Shown piece after piece: positions 1 to 8,858 of a stretch of 64,000 bases of DNA. Origin of the DNA: Agrobacterium vitis. GTDB lineage: Bacteria > Pseudomonadota > Alphaproteobacteria > Rhizobiales > Rhizobiaceae. Position 1 is the stretch's first letter, and every line of letters begins with the position of its first letter. A model generated the notes under the pieces. It was not told the DNA's origin and did not search any database. It worked only from the letters and a program-made list of their open reading frames with translations. Location of the stretch: positions 2,429,001-2,493,000 of the forward strand of contig NZ_CP146242.1 of assembly GCF_037039395.1 (NCBI RefSeq), in the 5' to 3' direction. Made by a program: the position numbers and the translations under genes.

Positions 1-711
1 CTGGGCGATGTCGGAATAGGTGACGGCGCGGCCAAGCGGGATTTGCAGTAGGCTTTGCCAGACCCGGACCTGGAAATCCGAGCCGATCAGGACGACGCGG
101 AGCGGCTGTTCCGCCTGCCAGCAGGCGGGATCGAAGATCCTGATCACATAGGGTTCGATGGCCAGCGGGTCCTCGACAAAATTGGCCAGCGGCCAGCGCC
201 CAGCCATGTCGGCGTAGCAGGCGGCTTCTTCGCCCGGATCGCAAAAGCCGAGGCCTGCCAAGCCGCGATCCGTCACCATCACCAGCGCCTGGCCGAAGGG
301 GGATGTGTGGAAGCTGTGGCGGATGGTCAGGCCCGCGCCTTTGGCTTTCCACTCGCCCGGCGACATCGCTTCATGGCTGACGAACAGGTCATGCAACCGG
401 CCCGGTCCGGACAGGCCAAGCTCCAGCGCGGTTTCCAGCAAAGGCAGGCCTTCATGGCCCAGCAGTCGTTTGGCATGATCCAGCGTCACGGCTTGCAAAA
501 ACGCCTTGGGCGACAGGCCAGCCCAGCGGGTAAAGGTTTTCTGCAACTGCGTGGGGGATTGGCCAAGCCGCTCGGCAATGGTTTCCAGCGCCGGTTGCTC
601 CCGATAGTCCAGCGTCAACATCTCGATCACCCGGCGCACGGTCTGGTAATCGCTCCCTTCGGGGGTGATGTCGCTGGCGCCTGTTTCAAAACTGCGGGCA
701 AATGTGGTCAT
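1..711 (-). CDS. ada: Ada-type AraC regulator / O6-methylguanine-DNA methyltransferase, 3'-truncated by window edge
   Basis: 237 codons are visible from the ATG at 711; the C-terminus lies beyond base 1. Residues about 20-105 form an AraC-type helix-turn-helix domain (AERLGQSPTQLQKTFTRWAG). From about 120 on the sequence is an MGMT-like domain (FGQALVMVTDRGLAGLGF, later IPLGRAVTYSDIA). The zinc-binding phosphotriester-repair domain of E. coli Ada is absent at the N-terminus, so this is the shorter AraC-MGMT form. The methyl-accepting PCHR cysteine should lie just outside the window and cannot be checked. Inferred role: repair of O6-alkylguanine and possibly transcriptional control. It has the same orientation as the DUF2244 gene on its right, 81 bp away. 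Confidence 0.85.
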   Translation of the reverse strand, partial: MTTFARSFETGASDITPEGSDYQTVRRVIEMLTLDYREQPALETIAERLGQSPTQLQKTFTRWAGLSPKAFLQAVTLDHAKRLLGHEGLPLLETALELGLSGPGRLHDLFVSHEAMSPGEWKAKGAGLTIRHSFHTSPFGQALVMVTDRGLAGLGFCDPGEEAACYADMAGRWPLANFVEDPLAIEPYVIRIFDPACWQAEQPLRVVLIGSDFQVRVWQSLLQIPLGRAVTYSDIAQ

Positions 712-792
712 GGCACTTTTCCTTTGGCTCAAAGGGTTTGACCATGACAGGCCGTGCTGTGCCACCCGTTTCTTGCCATGGGGTGACAGAAA

Positions 793-1275
793 TCAGATCC
801 GCTGCGTTACCGTTGCCAAGGCGCCGCGAAAAGCCTTGGCAAAGCTTTCGCGATCATCGGGATTGAGGAAGGAGCCGACATCGGTGGCCCGGCCTTGCCC
901 CTGCACCGACATCGAGATGATCCCGAACTCCTCGTGGCGGCGGACGAAAAACCGCGCCCAGAACGGGTTCCAGCGAAATTCCGTCATCCGCCCCGAGGGG
1001 GTGAATTTGCGGATCGAGACGGCGGTGCGCGACACGGTGACTTCTTCGCGGGCTTTGGCCGCCCGGTAATTCAGCCGGAAGGCACCGTAGAGCAGCAGAA
1101 AATCCAACCCGAAGAAAAACCCGATTGGCCAGGCGCCCGTCGTCAGGAAAAACCCGCCATAGCCGACACAGACCAGGCCAGACAGCATCAGCATGATGCG
1201 AAACCCCTTTCGGCCCAGCGACCGATAGGGTACCAGTTCGGCAGCGAAAATCGGTTGATCGGCAACCTCGCCCAT
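793..1275 (-). CDS. DUF2244 family integral membrane protein
   Basis: 160 residues from ATG 1275. I chose this start over the upstream in-frame ATG at 1284 because an AAGAAGG Shine-Dalgarno sequence lies 9 nt before it, whereas it abuts 1284. After a short N-terminus (PYRSLGRKGF) two hydrophobic segments at about 25-43 and 47-63 form a membrane hairpin. The rest is soluble and basic, with the conserved pattern FRWNPFWARFFVRR. This matches the DUF2244 family common in alphaproteobacteria, whose function is unknown. It is divergent from nth with only 44 bp between the starts. Confidence 0.75.
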   Translation of the reverse strand: MGEVADQPIFAAELVPYRSLGRKGFRIMLMLSGLVCVGYGGFFLTTGAWPIGFFFGLDFLLLYGAFRLNYRAAKAREEVTVSRTAVSIRKFTPSGRMTEFRWNPFWARFFVRRHEEFGIISMSVQGQGRATDVGSFLNPDDRESFAKAFRGALATVTQRI

Positions 1276-1319
1276 GGACGCCATCCTTCTTTCCCAACCT
1301 ACCAGACCATGACAGACCC

Positions 1320-2084
1320 ATGAAATCCAGCACTCAAACTTTGAAAAAGTCAATTTCTTCCAGCTCTCAGCCCAAGCCAACGGGACGAAAAGTCGCGGTC
1401 CGCAGCGCCTATTCCAAGGCCGAGCTGGAGGAAATCTTCCGGCGGTTTTCCGTGCAGCGCCCGGAACCGAAGGGCGAGCTGGAGCATGTCAACCCGTTTA
1501 CCCTTGTCGTCGCCGTAGCCCTTTCGGCGCAGGCGACCGATGCGGGCGTCAACAAGGCGACCCGCGCCCTGTTTGCCGTGGCCGATACGCCGGAAAAAAT
1601 GGTGGCGCTTGGCGAAGAGAAGGTGCGCGACTATATCAAGACCATCGGCCTTTTTCGCAACAAGGCGAAGAATGTCATCGCGCTCAGCCAAAAGCTGATC
1701 GACGATTTCGGCAGCGAGGTGCCGAAAACCCGCGAAGAACTGGTGACGCTGCCCGGCGTCGGCCGCAAGACCGCCAATGTGGTGATGTCCATGGCCTTCG
1801 GCATTCCCACCATGGCTGTTGATACGCATATTTTACGGATCGGCAACCGCATCCGGCTGGCGCCCGGTAAAACGCCGGATGAGATCGAGGAGATCCTGAT
1901 GCGGATCATCCCCACGCACTATCTCTTCCATGCCCATCACTGGCTGATCCTGCATGGGCGCTACTGTTGCAAGGCCCGCAAGCCGGAATGCGAGCGCTGC
2001 GTGATTGCCGATCTATGCAAATCGCCGGAAAAGACCTGCGACGTGCCCGCACCGCTGGTGGAGCTACCGCCGCAGATCCTTTGA
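1320..2084 (+). CDS. nth: Endonuclease III (DNA glycosylase/AP lyase)
   Basis: 254 residues. Removes oxidised pyrimidines from DNA and nicks the abasic site in base excision repair. The helix-hairpin-helix LPGVGRKTA (about 144-152) supplies the catalytic Lys150, and Asp168 in AVDTH is the second catalytic residue. A 4Fe-4S motif C217-X6-C224-X2-C227-X5-C233 lies near the end. The protein is longer than E. coli Nth because of an N-terminal Ser/Lys-rich extension of about 30 residues, normal for rhizobial homologues. Its 3' end overlaps the convergent CysZ-like gene by 21 bp. Confidence 0.96.
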   Translation: MKSSTQTLKKSISSSSQPKPTGRKVAVRSAYSKAELEEIFRRFSVQRPEPKGELEHVNPFTLVVAVALSAQATDAGVNKATRALFAVADTPEKMVALGEEKVRDYIKTIGLFRNKAKNVIALSQKLIDDFGSEVPKTREELVTLPGVGRKTANVVMSMAFGIPTMAVDTHILRIGNRIRLAPGKTPDEIEEILMRIIPTHYLFHAHHWLILHGRYCCKARKPECERCVIADLCKSPEKTCDVPAPLVELPPQIL

Positions 2085-2789
2085 AAACTGCGGATCTTTG
2101 ACGGACAGCATCTTGTGCAGATGCACCATCAGCCCCGCGGCAAACAGCGGCGTCAGCAGGTTGAGGATCGGGATTGCCAGAAACGCTGCAATCACCAGTC
2201 CGGCCAGGAAGATCGTGCCGGAATGCTTGGCGCGAAATTGCCGCGCCTCAATGGTCGGGCGCAGCCGCATGGCCGCGAATTCGAAAAACTCCCGGCCCAG
2301 CAAATAGCCGTTGACCAGGAAAAACGCGATCAGGTTGATGCCCGGCACGAAGAGCAGCATGAAGGCGATGAGATTGCCGAGGATGACGATGCCGAAAAAT
2401 TGCAGCGATTGGACGATGGCGTCGCCAAGCCGCATGGCCGTGCCCGGCGCATCGGTTGGGTAATCCCGCTTTTCCACCACTTCGGCGACATCATCAAGAA
2501 ACAGGCCGGCAATGATGGCGGTGACCGGCGCCAGCAGCAGCGCCAGCACCAATGCCAGGCCAATACTGGCGACAATGCCGAGGATCAGCACCAGCCAGCC
2601 GGCCCAATCGGGTGTTGCGGGGAAAAACCCTGCAAACCAGGGCCAGAGATAGAAGATAAACAGCTCACGCAGCGCCAGCCACAGCCCGGCCAGGGCGGCA
2701 AGCGTCAAGCCCAGCACTTTCCAGAACACCGAACGGGTTTCCGGCGCAAACAGATTGCGCAGCGACAGCATGGCGGCATCGAAGATCAC
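2064..2789 (-). CDS. CysZ/EI24-like integral membrane protein
   Basis: 241 residues, starting at GTG 2789 with GGGAG 7 nt upstream. Four long hydrophobic stretches (about 22-48, 62-95, 128-160 and 195-225) and the overall pattern (LFAPETRSVFWKVLGLT, LFVPGINLIAFFLVNGYLLGREFFE) match the EI24/CysZ family. E. coli CysZ takes up sulfate, but no cysteine-biosynthesis gene is nearby, so the substrate here is unproven. The gene converges with nth and overlaps its 3' end. The next gene in the same direction is terC, 135 bp away and separated from it by a hairpin. Confidence 0.78.
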   Translation of the reverse strand: MIFDAAMLSLRNLFAPETRSVFWKVLGLTLAALAGLWLALRELFIFYLWPWFAGFFPATPDWAGWLVLILGIVASIGLALVLALLLAPVTAIIAGLFLDDVAEVVEKRDYPTDAPGTAMRLGDAIVQSLQFFGIVILGNLIAFMLLFVPGINLIAFFLVNGYLLGREFFEFAAMRLRPTIEARQFRAKHSGTIFLAGLVIAAFLAIPILNLLTPLFAAGLMVHLHKMLSVKDPQFSKDLRR

Positions 2790-2889
2790 AGGCAGCTCCC
2801 AAGGCAGGACCAGAATGACAGATCAGAACTGTGAGGATGTGGGAGGCGGAATGCCGCCGTGCAAGAGAAAGAGTAACAGTAAGAGGAAG

Positions 2890-2913
2890 AGAGCAAGGGA
2901 AGCCCCTTGCTCT
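2890..2913 (-). terminator. Intrinsic terminator of terC
   Basis: Perfect 10-bp stem (AGAGCAAGGG paired with CCCTTGCTCT) with a 4-nt loop, 12 nt past the terC stop on the minus strand. A pyrimidine-rich run (CTTCCTCTT) follows it. Confidence 0.6.
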
Positions 2914-2924
2914 CTCAATCAATG

Positions 2925-3689
2925 TCAATGCAGTTTCTTGCGCGCCGCGTCCTCGGCTTTCGTCGCCTGCTTCTTGCGACGCGCCATCATATTGAGGCCT
3001 TCGACAAGGGCAGAGAAGGCCATGGCGGCGTAGAGATAGCCCTTCGGCACATGGAAGCCCATGCCATCGGCAATCAGCGTCATACCGATCATCATCAGGA
3101 AGCCCAGGGCCAGCATGACCACGGTCGGGTTCTTCTCGATGAAGCGGCCCAGCGGGTTGGCGGCCAGCAGCATGACGGTGACGGCGAAGATCACGGCGAT
3201 CACCATGATAACCACATGTTCGGTCATGCCGACGGCGGTGATGATGCTGTCAACGGAAAACACCAGGTCGAGCAGCAGGATCTGGCCGATGGCAGCCCCC
3301 ATGGTCGTCGTGGCGGTGCCGATGAAATCGCCTTCCTTGTCAACCGGGTCGACACTGTGATGGATTTCCTTGGTGGCCTTCCAGACCAGGAACAGGCCCC
3401 CGGCAATCAGGATCATGTCCTTCCAGGAGAAGCCATGGCCGAACAGGGTGAAAACAGGCGTTGTCAGCTGAACGATCCAGGCGACGGTGCCAAGCAGGCC
3501 GAGGCGCATGACGAGTGCCAGACCGATACCGATCTTGCGGGCCTTGTCTCTCTGCCCCTCCGGCAGCTTGTTGGTGAGAATGGAAATGAAGACCAGATTG
3601 TCTATTCCCAGCACCACTTCCATGACAATCAGCGTCACAAGAGCGATCCAGGCCGCCGGATCGCTGAGCAAATAGGTAAAGTCCTGCAT
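2925..3689 (-). CDS. TerC family membrane protein
   Basis: 254 residues from ATG 3689; 13 extra in-frame codons upstream lack a ribosome site. There are about seven hydrophobic segments. The two family motifs with acidic residues inside the membrane are present: EVVLGIDN (about 24-31) and DLVFSVDS in the second half. Family members (TerC, Alx, MeeF/MeeY) are linked to tellurite resistance or manganese export; which applies here is not shown by the sequence. It is a single-gene unit with its own terminator. I saw no yybP-ykoY type riboswitch in the 115 bp upstream. Confidence 0.88.
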   Translation of the reverse strand: MQDFTYLLSDPAAWIALVTLIVMEVVLGIDNLVFISILTNKLPEGQRDKARKIGIGLALVMRLGLLGTVAWIVQLTTPVFTLFGHGFSWKDMILIAGGLFLVWKATKEIHHSVDPVDKEGDFIGTATTTMGAAIGQILLLDLVFSVDSIITAVGMTEHVVIMVIAVIFAVTVMLLAANPLGRFIEKNPTVVMLALGFLMMIGMTLIADGMGFHVPKGYLYAAMAFSALVEGLNMMARRKKQATKAEDAARKKLH

Positions 3690-3804
3690 AAAATCGATAT
3701 CCCCCGTGCAAAAAGCGCATTGCGACACAAATAGGGAGCCGATGCCGCATCAGCAAGAGCGGCAAGTCATGTGAGATGACCATCAACCGTGTGGTGGTGA
3801 TTAC

Positions 3805-4497
3805 TCAGTTGGCCGCTTGCGCCTCAAGGCCGCTTTTGGCCTTGCGATCATAGGCGAGCATGAAAATATGCAGGGCGTTGTCGATGATGTAGTCGATTTC
3901 CGCCTGCGGCGGCGGCACTTCGATTTCACCGAACAGCCGCTTCTTGAAATAGGAGCCGGTGGCCAGTTCGATGAACTGGCGGGCGGCAAGCTCGGTATCG
4001 GCTATCTCGAGACGCCCGGCCTTGACCTGGACCTCCAGATAATCCTCCAGAACCGTGCGGACGTTTTCCGGTCCAGATTGCATGAAGCTCTTACACAGGT
4101 GAGGCATGCGGTCTTGCACGGCCAGCAACATGCGCATGGCCGGAATCATCTCGCTGGTGAGGATGTAATCGGTAAAAGCCCTGGCGTAACGGCGCAGAGC
4201 ATCGTGCAGGTCGATCTCGTCCGCCAGAATATCGCGCAGAGCGGCGGCAAATTTCTGCTTCTGAGTGTTGATCAGCGCGGCAAACAGATCTTCCTTGCTC
4301 TGGAAATAGACATAGATCGTCCCCTTGGACACGCCGGCTTCCCGGGTGACATCGTTCATGCTGGCCGCATCGAAGCCATGCTTCATGAAGGCGCGTTTGG
4401 CACCGTCCAGGATCTGGTCGCGCTTTGCCGGATCTTCACCCGCAGCGAAGCGTCCTGAAGCGGCCTGGGCGGGTTTTTCATCGTCGACGACTGTCAT
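3805..4497 (-). CDS. emrR: TetR family repressor of emrAB (EmrR-like)
   Basis: 230 residues from ATG 4497; the open frame continues upstream through the emrA coding sequence but that part is only a shadow. An N-terminal tail rich in Ala and charged residues precedes the helix-turn-helix at about 30-75 (FMKHGFDAASMNDVTREAGV, then SKGTIYVYFQSKEDLF). The rest is the helical ligand-binding and dimerisation domain. It is divergent from emrAB, and a 27-bp near-perfect palindrome lies between the two starts. The same arrangement is known for the TetR-type EmrR of Sinorhizobium meliloti, which represses emrAB and responds to flavonoids. I infer the same job here. Confidence 0.88.
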   Translation of the reverse strand: MTVVDDEKPAQAASGRFAAGEDPAKRDQILDGAKRAFMKHGFDAASMNDVTREAGVSKGTIYVYFQSKEDLFAALINTQKQKFAAALRDILADEIDLHDALRRYARAFTDYILTSEMIPAMRMLLAVQDRMPHLCKSFMQSGPENVRTVLEDYLEVQVKAGRLEIADTELAARQFIELATGSYFKKRLFGEIEVPPPQAEIDYIIDNALHIFMLAYDRKAKSGLEAQAAN

Positions 4498-4603
4498 GCT
4501 TGGGTGTCTTCGCTCATATGGGGCATTTGCAGCACAAAAATTAACTTTAGATGGCGGGCACTCATTTGTTCTCTTGATATGCGGTATGAATTGGCCTATG
4601 TCA

Positions 4604-4630
4604 AATCGAACCGAACGGTTCCGTTCGATT
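4604..4630. promoter_or_regulatory. TetR/EmrR operator palindrome
   Basis: A 27-bp inverted repeat with arms AATCGAAC (4604-4611) and GTTCGATT (4623-4630). The interior also pairs (GAAC/GTTC around the central G4617), so 12 of 13 positions are symmetric. It sits between the divergent tetR and emrA starts, 30 bp before emrA ATG 4660. Its position and size suit two TetR dimers. Confidence 0.75.
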
Positions 4631-4659
4631 GTTTCCGCCTTATGCTGTATGGTGACGCT

Positions 4660-5925
4660 ATGTCTGTTTCTCCCAGAAAGGGCGCGATCCGCGCCGTCGA
4701 TACACAGGACCAATCGGCTGCACAGGAGCGTTCCGCCTTGAACGAAGGTGTGACCAGCGAGGCCGGTTCCGATCCGCTGACAGACGACGCGACGGCACGC
4801 GATGCCAAGGCGCGGGCTGAAGCCGCATCGCCAGCCGCAACGGTGGCGCCTGCCGCGGGACAGGCCCCGCCGAAGAAGCGCCGCAGCCCCGTGCTGCCGA
4901 TCGTCGCGCTGGCGGTTCTGGCGGGTGCGGGCTATTACGGCTACAATTACTGGACCGAGGGCCGGTTCATGATCTCCACCGACGACGCTTATATTGGCGG
5001 TGATATCGCGGTGATCACACCGAAGGTGACCGGCTATGTCAAATCGGTCTCGGTGACCGACAACGATCATGTCAAGAAGGGCGACGTGATCGCCACTCTC
5101 GATGACGGCGATTACCGCATTGCGCTCGATCAGGCCAAAAGCCAGCTCGCCACGCAGAAGCTGACAGTGGAGCGTATCGAGGCGCAGGTGCAGGGCGGCG
5201 AAGCGGCTCTTCAGCAATCCAAGGCCCAGCAGGCATCCGCCGAGGCGACGTTGCGTACGGCGCAATTGTCCTTCAAGCGTGTCACGGATTTGCGGGCCCA
5301 GTCGGTGATGTCTCAGTCCGAGCTGGACACGGCAACTTCGACCCTTGCCGTCGCCCAGGCCAATGTGGATGCTGCGGTTGCAGCCGTTGCCTCCTCCGTT
5401 TCAAGCATTGCCGTCCTCAAGGCCCAGAAGGCTGAGGCGCAGGCTGGCGTGTTGACGGAGGAAACGGTCGTTGCAAAGGCCCAGCGTGATCTGGATTTCA
5501 CCGTGCTGCGCGCGCCTTATGACGGTGTGATCGGCAATCTGGCCGTTCAGGTCGGCGATCTCGTGTCGAGCAGCAAGCGGCTTGCCTCGCTGGTGCCGGT
5601 TGGCAGGCTCTATATCGATGCCAATTTCAAGGAAACGCAGCTGTCCGGTATCGTGCCGGGTTCCAAGGTGCGGGTGCATGTGGATGCCTATGACGAGCAT
5701 GCCGTTGAAGGAACAGTCGTGTCGATTGCCGCAGGTTCCGGTTCGATCTTCTCGATGCTGCCGGCTGAAAACGCTACGGGCAACTTCACCAAGGTCATCC
5801 AGCGGGTTCCGGTACGGATCTCCATTCCGCAGGACGTGCTCGACAAGGGTTATCTACGCGCAGGCTTGAGTGTTGTGGTCGATGTCGATACCCGCACCGC
5901 GCCCAAGGCACCTGACGCGAAGTAA
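4660..5925 (+). CDS. emrA: EmrA/HlyD-type membrane fusion protein of a drug efflux pump
   Basis: 421 residues from ATG 4660, which follows the operator; codons further upstream overlap the palindrome and are unlikely to be translated. An Ala/Pro-rich cytoplasmic tail of about 75 residues is followed by one membrane segment (about 77-93), the DDAYIGGDI start of the biotinyl-lipoyl fold, a long coiled-coil hairpin (about 150-270) and a beta-barrel (RAPYDGVIGNLAVQVGDLV onwards). It links the inner-membrane pump EmrB to an outer-membrane channel that is not in this window. EmrB follows after 50 bp. Confidence 0.93.
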   Translation: MSVSPRKGAIRAVDTQDQSAAQERSALNEGVTSEAGSDPLTDDATARDAKARAEAASPAATVAPAAGQAPPKKRRSPVLPIVALAVLAGAGYYGYNYWTEGRFMISTDDAYIGGDIAVITPKVTGYVKSVSVTDNDHVKKGDVIATLDDGDYRIALDQAKSQLATQKLTVERIEAQVQGGEAALQQSKAQQASAEATLRTAQLSFKRVTDLRAQSVMSQSELDTATSTLAVAQANVDAAVAAVASSVSSIAVLKAQKAEAQAGVLTEETVVAKAQRDLDFTVLRAPYDGVIGNLAVQVGDLVSSSKRLASLVPVGRLYIDANFKETQLSGIVPGSKVRVHVDAYDEHAVEGTVVSIAAGSGSIFSMLPAENATGNFTKVIQRVPVRISIPQDVLDKGYLRAGLSVVVDVDTRTAPKAPDAK

Positions 5926-5975
5926 CACGTCGCTAAGTAAAAAGCACCGCAAGGCACGGATTTCGAGGCAGGATC

Positions 5976-7553
5976 ATGACGGAAAATGCAAGCACGGCCG
6001 GACCGGGCGAGGTTCCGCACACGCTGAGCCGGCGCGATGTCATCGGCTTTCTGGCGATGGTGTTCGGCATGTTCATGGCCATCCTCGACATCCAGATCGT
6101 CTCGGCATCGCTTTCCGAAATCCAGGCTGGTCTTGGGGCCGGTTCTGAAGAAGTGTCCTGGGTACAGACGTCCTACCTGATTGCGGAAGTGATCATGATC
6201 CCCTTGTCTGGCATGCTGGCACGGATCGTGTCGACCCGGGTGCTGTTTTCCTGCGCGGCGGCTGGCTTCACCGTTGCCAGCGCCATGGCAGCGACCGCCA
6301 CCAATATCGAGCAGATGATCATCTACCGCGCCATCCAGGGCTTTATCGGCGGCGGCATGATTCCCTCGGTTTTCGCGGCGGCGTTTACGATTTTTCCGCC
6401 CTCCAAACGCAGCATCGTTTCGCCGATCATCGGCCTGGTCGCAACGCTTGCGCCAACCATCGGCCCGACGGTCGGCGGCTATATCAGTCATGCCATGTCG
6501 TGGCACTGGCTGTTTCTGATCAACGTGTTCCCCGGTATTATCGTCACCCTCGTGGTCTGGACATTCGTGGACTTCGACAAGCCCGACAGATCGCTGCTGG
6601 CGAAGTTCGATTGGTGGGGCCTGTTTTCCATGGCGCTCTTTCTGGGGGCGATGGAATATGTTCTGGAAGAGGGAAATAACAAGGACTGGTTTAACGACGA
6701 GCGCATCGTTTGGGGCGCTCTGCTGATGACCGTGGGTGGGGTGGTGTTCTTCTACCGGGCCTTCACCTGCGAGCAGCCCGTGGTCGATCTCAGGGCTTTT
6801 TCCAATCGAAATTTTGCCTTCGGATCACTGTTCTCCTTCGTCATGGGCATGGGCCTCTATGGCTTGACCTATCTCTATCCGCTCTATCTTTCACGGATAC
6901 GCGGCTATGACAGTCTGATGATCGGCGAAACAATGTTTGTTTCGGGTCTTGCGATGTTTCTGACCGCGCCGCTTGCTGGGATATTGTCCACGAAAATGGA
7001 CCCGCGGCTGATGATGGCCTGCGGCTTTACCAGCTTTGCGCTTGGCACCTACATGGTTACGGGCATGACCGCCGATTGGGATTTTTACGATTTGCTGGTG
7101 CCGCAAATCTTGCGTGGCTGCGCATTGATGACGTGCATGGTTCCGATCAACAATATTGCCCTTGGCACTCTTCCTCCCGAGCGGATCAAAAATGCGTCAG
7201 GCCTCTACAATCTGACACGAAATCTCGGTGGTGCCGTCGGGCTGGCGATCATCAACACACTGTTGACCCGGCGCACCGACGAGCATTATGCACGCATGGT
7301 CGAACATGTGACATGGAGCAAGCCAGCGGCGATGAAATGGCTCGAAACGCTTTCGTCCAATTACGCGTTTTATGGACTTGATGGTGATAATGCAGCCTTG
7401 AAAAAGCTGTCCGGCATGGTCAACCAGCAGGCATGGATCATGGCGTTTATGGATGTGTTTTTAGGGATCACAATCTTGTTTGTTGCACTAACGGCACTTT
7501 CTACCATGATAAAAAAACCTGAAGGTGCCGTGCCCGCCGATGCGGCGCACTAA
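5976..7553 (+). CDS. emrB: EmrB/QacA-type MFS drug efflux permease (DHA2, 14 TM)
   Basis: 525 residues, the usual length for the 14-helix DHA2 branch. Motifs seen: FMAILDIQIVSASLSEIQAGLG (helix 1, antiporter motif D1 region), RAIQGFIGGGMIPSVF (motif C-like), GPTVGGYISHAMSWHWLFLINVFPG (motif A/C region). It is a proton-driven exporter of hydrophobic compounds that works with EmrA. It is the last gene of the operon and is followed by an intrinsic terminator at 7678. The loop near the C-terminus (about 435-475) is long and hydrophilic, as in EmrB. Confidence 0.94.
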   Translation: MTENASTAGPGEVPHTLSRRDVIGFLAMVFGMFMAILDIQIVSASLSEIQAGLGAGSEEVSWVQTSYLIAEVIMIPLSGMLARIVSTRVLFSCAAAGFTVASAMAATATNIEQMIIYRAIQGFIGGGMIPSVFAAAFTIFPPSKRSIVSPIIGLVATLAPTIGPTVGGYISHAMSWHWLFLINVFPGIIVTLVVWTFVDFDKPDRSLLAKFDWWGLFSMALFLGAMEYVLEEGNNKDWFNDERIVWGALLMTVGGVVFFYRAFTCEQPVVDLRAFSNRNFAFGSLFSFVMGMGLYGLTYLYPLYLSRIRGYDSLMIGETMFVSGLAMFLTAPLAGILSTKMDPRLMMACGFTSFALGTYMVTGMTADWDFYDLLVPQILRGCALMTCMVPINNIALGTLPPERIKNASGLYNLTRNLGGAVGLAIINTLLTRRTDEHYARMVEHVTWSKPAAMKWLETLSSNYAFYGLDGDNAALKKLSGMVNQQAWIMAFMDVFLGITILFVALTALSTMIKKPEGAVPADAAH

Positions 7554-7620
7554 TTGATTTGACTTTCCGCTAGAGAAAGCAGGTCAAGGCTTCGTCGGGT
7601 AAAAGACCCCCCGTCATTCT

Positions 7621-7646
7621 GGTTAGGTAGAGATTTTTACCTAGCC
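7621..7646. repeat. Short inverted repeat of unknown role
   Basis: Arms GGTTAGGTA (7621-7629) and TACCTAGCC (7638-7646) pair with one G-T wobble around an 8-nt spacer. It lies between the emrB stop and its terminator. It could be a 3' hairpin or a protein site; nothing decides which. Confidence 0.4.
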
Positions 7647-7677
7647 ATTAATTCCCGCGATCCACCGCAGAAAACTT

Positions 7678-7706
7678 GGCCGCCACTCACCTGGCGGCCT
7701 TTTTTT
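7678..7706 (+). terminator. Rho-independent terminator after emrB
   Basis: Stem GGCCGCC (7678-7684) and GGCGGCC (7693-7699) with an 8-nt loop, followed by seven T residues. Confidence 0.85.
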
Positions 7707-7715
7707 GCTCAAGGC

Positions 7716-7731
7716 TGATGTACGTACATCA
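7716..7731. promoter_or_regulatory. LacI-type operator of the xyl operon
   Basis: Perfect 16-bp palindrome TGATGTACGTACATCA with the central CG typical of LacI-family sites, 64 bp before the LacI-family start at 7795. No second copy was seen before xylB or xylA, so the three genes are probably autoregulated from this site. Confidence 0.7.
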
Positions 7732-7794
7732 AAAAATCATTTACGGATGCGGGGTCATGGGATAAAGGTCAAATCCTGGCAGAGAGATGGGTAG

Positions 7795-8835
7795 ATGAAG
7801 CCGACGGTTCATGACATTGCGGCACGGGCGGGCGTCAGCTTGGCGACGGTGGACCGGGTTTTGAACAATCGCACCGGCGTCAGCGCTGCGACCCGCGCCC
7901 GCGTGGAAAGCGCCGTTGGCGTGCTTGGCTATGTTCGGGATCTGGCGGCGGCCAATCTGGCCAAAGGCCGGATTTATCCTTTCATCTTCATCCTGCCTGC
8001 CAATGACAATTCCTTTATGCACGGTCTGCGCCTGCAAGTGCTTGACGCTGCCAGCCGGGCTGGCATCGAGCGAACCCGCATCGATATTATTGATGTTACG
8101 GCCTTCGATGCCGGTTCTTTGGTCGCGGCCCTGGAAGACGCTGCGGCACGCCAGCCCGCTGGCGTGGCAGTGGTGGCGGTGGATGCGCCGGACGTGGCTG
8201 CGGCTGTAGCGCGGTTGCGTGGTGCAGGCGTGGCCGTGGTGACACTGGTCTCGGATCTCAGCGGTGCCGAGCGTGACCATTTCGTCGGCATAGACAACCG
8301 TGCCGCCGGGCGCACGGCAGCCAGCCTGCTCGGTCGGTTTACCGGCGGACGGCAAGGGACCATTGCAATTGTCGCCGGGTCGATGCTGGTGCGCGACCAC
8401 CGCGACCGGTTCGAGGGATTTCGCGCTGTGATGGCCGCTGAATTTCCGCAATTGACCTTGCTGCCGGTGCTGGAAGGCCGTGACGATCCGCATCATGTCG
8501 AAACCCTGCTGCAGGATCTGTTTTCGCAATTGCCTTATATAACAGGCCTCTACAGCCTGGGTGCAGGCAATCGCGGTCTGATCGCCGCGCTGGAGCGGCT
8601 GGATGCCGACCGTCGCCCCCTGGTGATCGCCCATGAATTGACGCCGGTGACGAGAGCGGCACTGGTGTCCGGACTGATCGATGCCGTGCTGAACCAGGAC
8701 GCCGGACATGAAGTGCGCAGCGCCATCCGGGTGTTGAAGGCCAAGGCCGATGGGGCGGCGGTGCTGGCGGCGCAGGAACGTATTCGTCTCGACATATTTC
8801 TCAAAGACAATCTGCCAGAGCAAGAACAGCGATAA
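7795..8835 (+). CDS. LacI family regulator of xylose genes
   Basis: 346 residues. The LacI helix-turn-helix is complete at about 4-50 (VHDIAARAGVSLATVDRVLN), followed by the hinge and a type-1 periplasmic-binding-protein fold resembling the sugar-sensing domain of LacI-family regulators. It starts an operon: xylB begins 24 bp downstream and xylA 37 bp after that. A perfect 16-bp palindrome lies upstream. The inferred effector is xylose or a related pentose. The gene sits first in the transcription unit, which predicts negative autoregulation. I did not assign the symbol xylR because that name is used for unrelated families. Confidence 0.85.
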   Translation: MKPTVHDIAARAGVSLATVDRVLNNRTGVSAATRARVESAVGVLGYVRDLAAANLAKGRIYPFIFILPANDNSFMHGLRLQVLDAASRAGIERTRIDIIDVTAFDAGSLVAALEDAAARQPAGVAVVAVDAPDVAAAVARLRGAGVAVVTLVSDLSGAERDHFVGIDNRAAGRTAASLLGRFTGGRQGTIAIVAGSMLVRDHRDRFEGFRAVMAAEFPQLTLLPVLEGRDDPHHVETLLQDLFSQLPYITGLYSLGAGNRGLIAALERLDADRRPLVIAHELTPVTRAALVSGLIDAVLNQDAGHEVRSAIRVLKAKADGAAVLAAQERIRLDIFLKDNLPEQEQR

Positions 8836-8858
8836 CAGGCAGAATAGGGAGGCTTCTC

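Noticed and set aside
55..741. Long plus-strand open frame of 228 codons at the left edge
   Set aside because: Antisense to the Ada-type gene, whose AraC and MGMT domains are clear on the minus strand; composition is that of a shadow frame.
3690..3804. yybP-ykoY (manganese) riboswitch before terC
   Set aside because: The 115-bp leader lacks the conserved core and is too short.
4498..5265. Upstream extension of the TetR frame to 486 codons
   Set aside because: It runs antisense through emrA and its operator; the TetR N-terminus fits ATG 4497.
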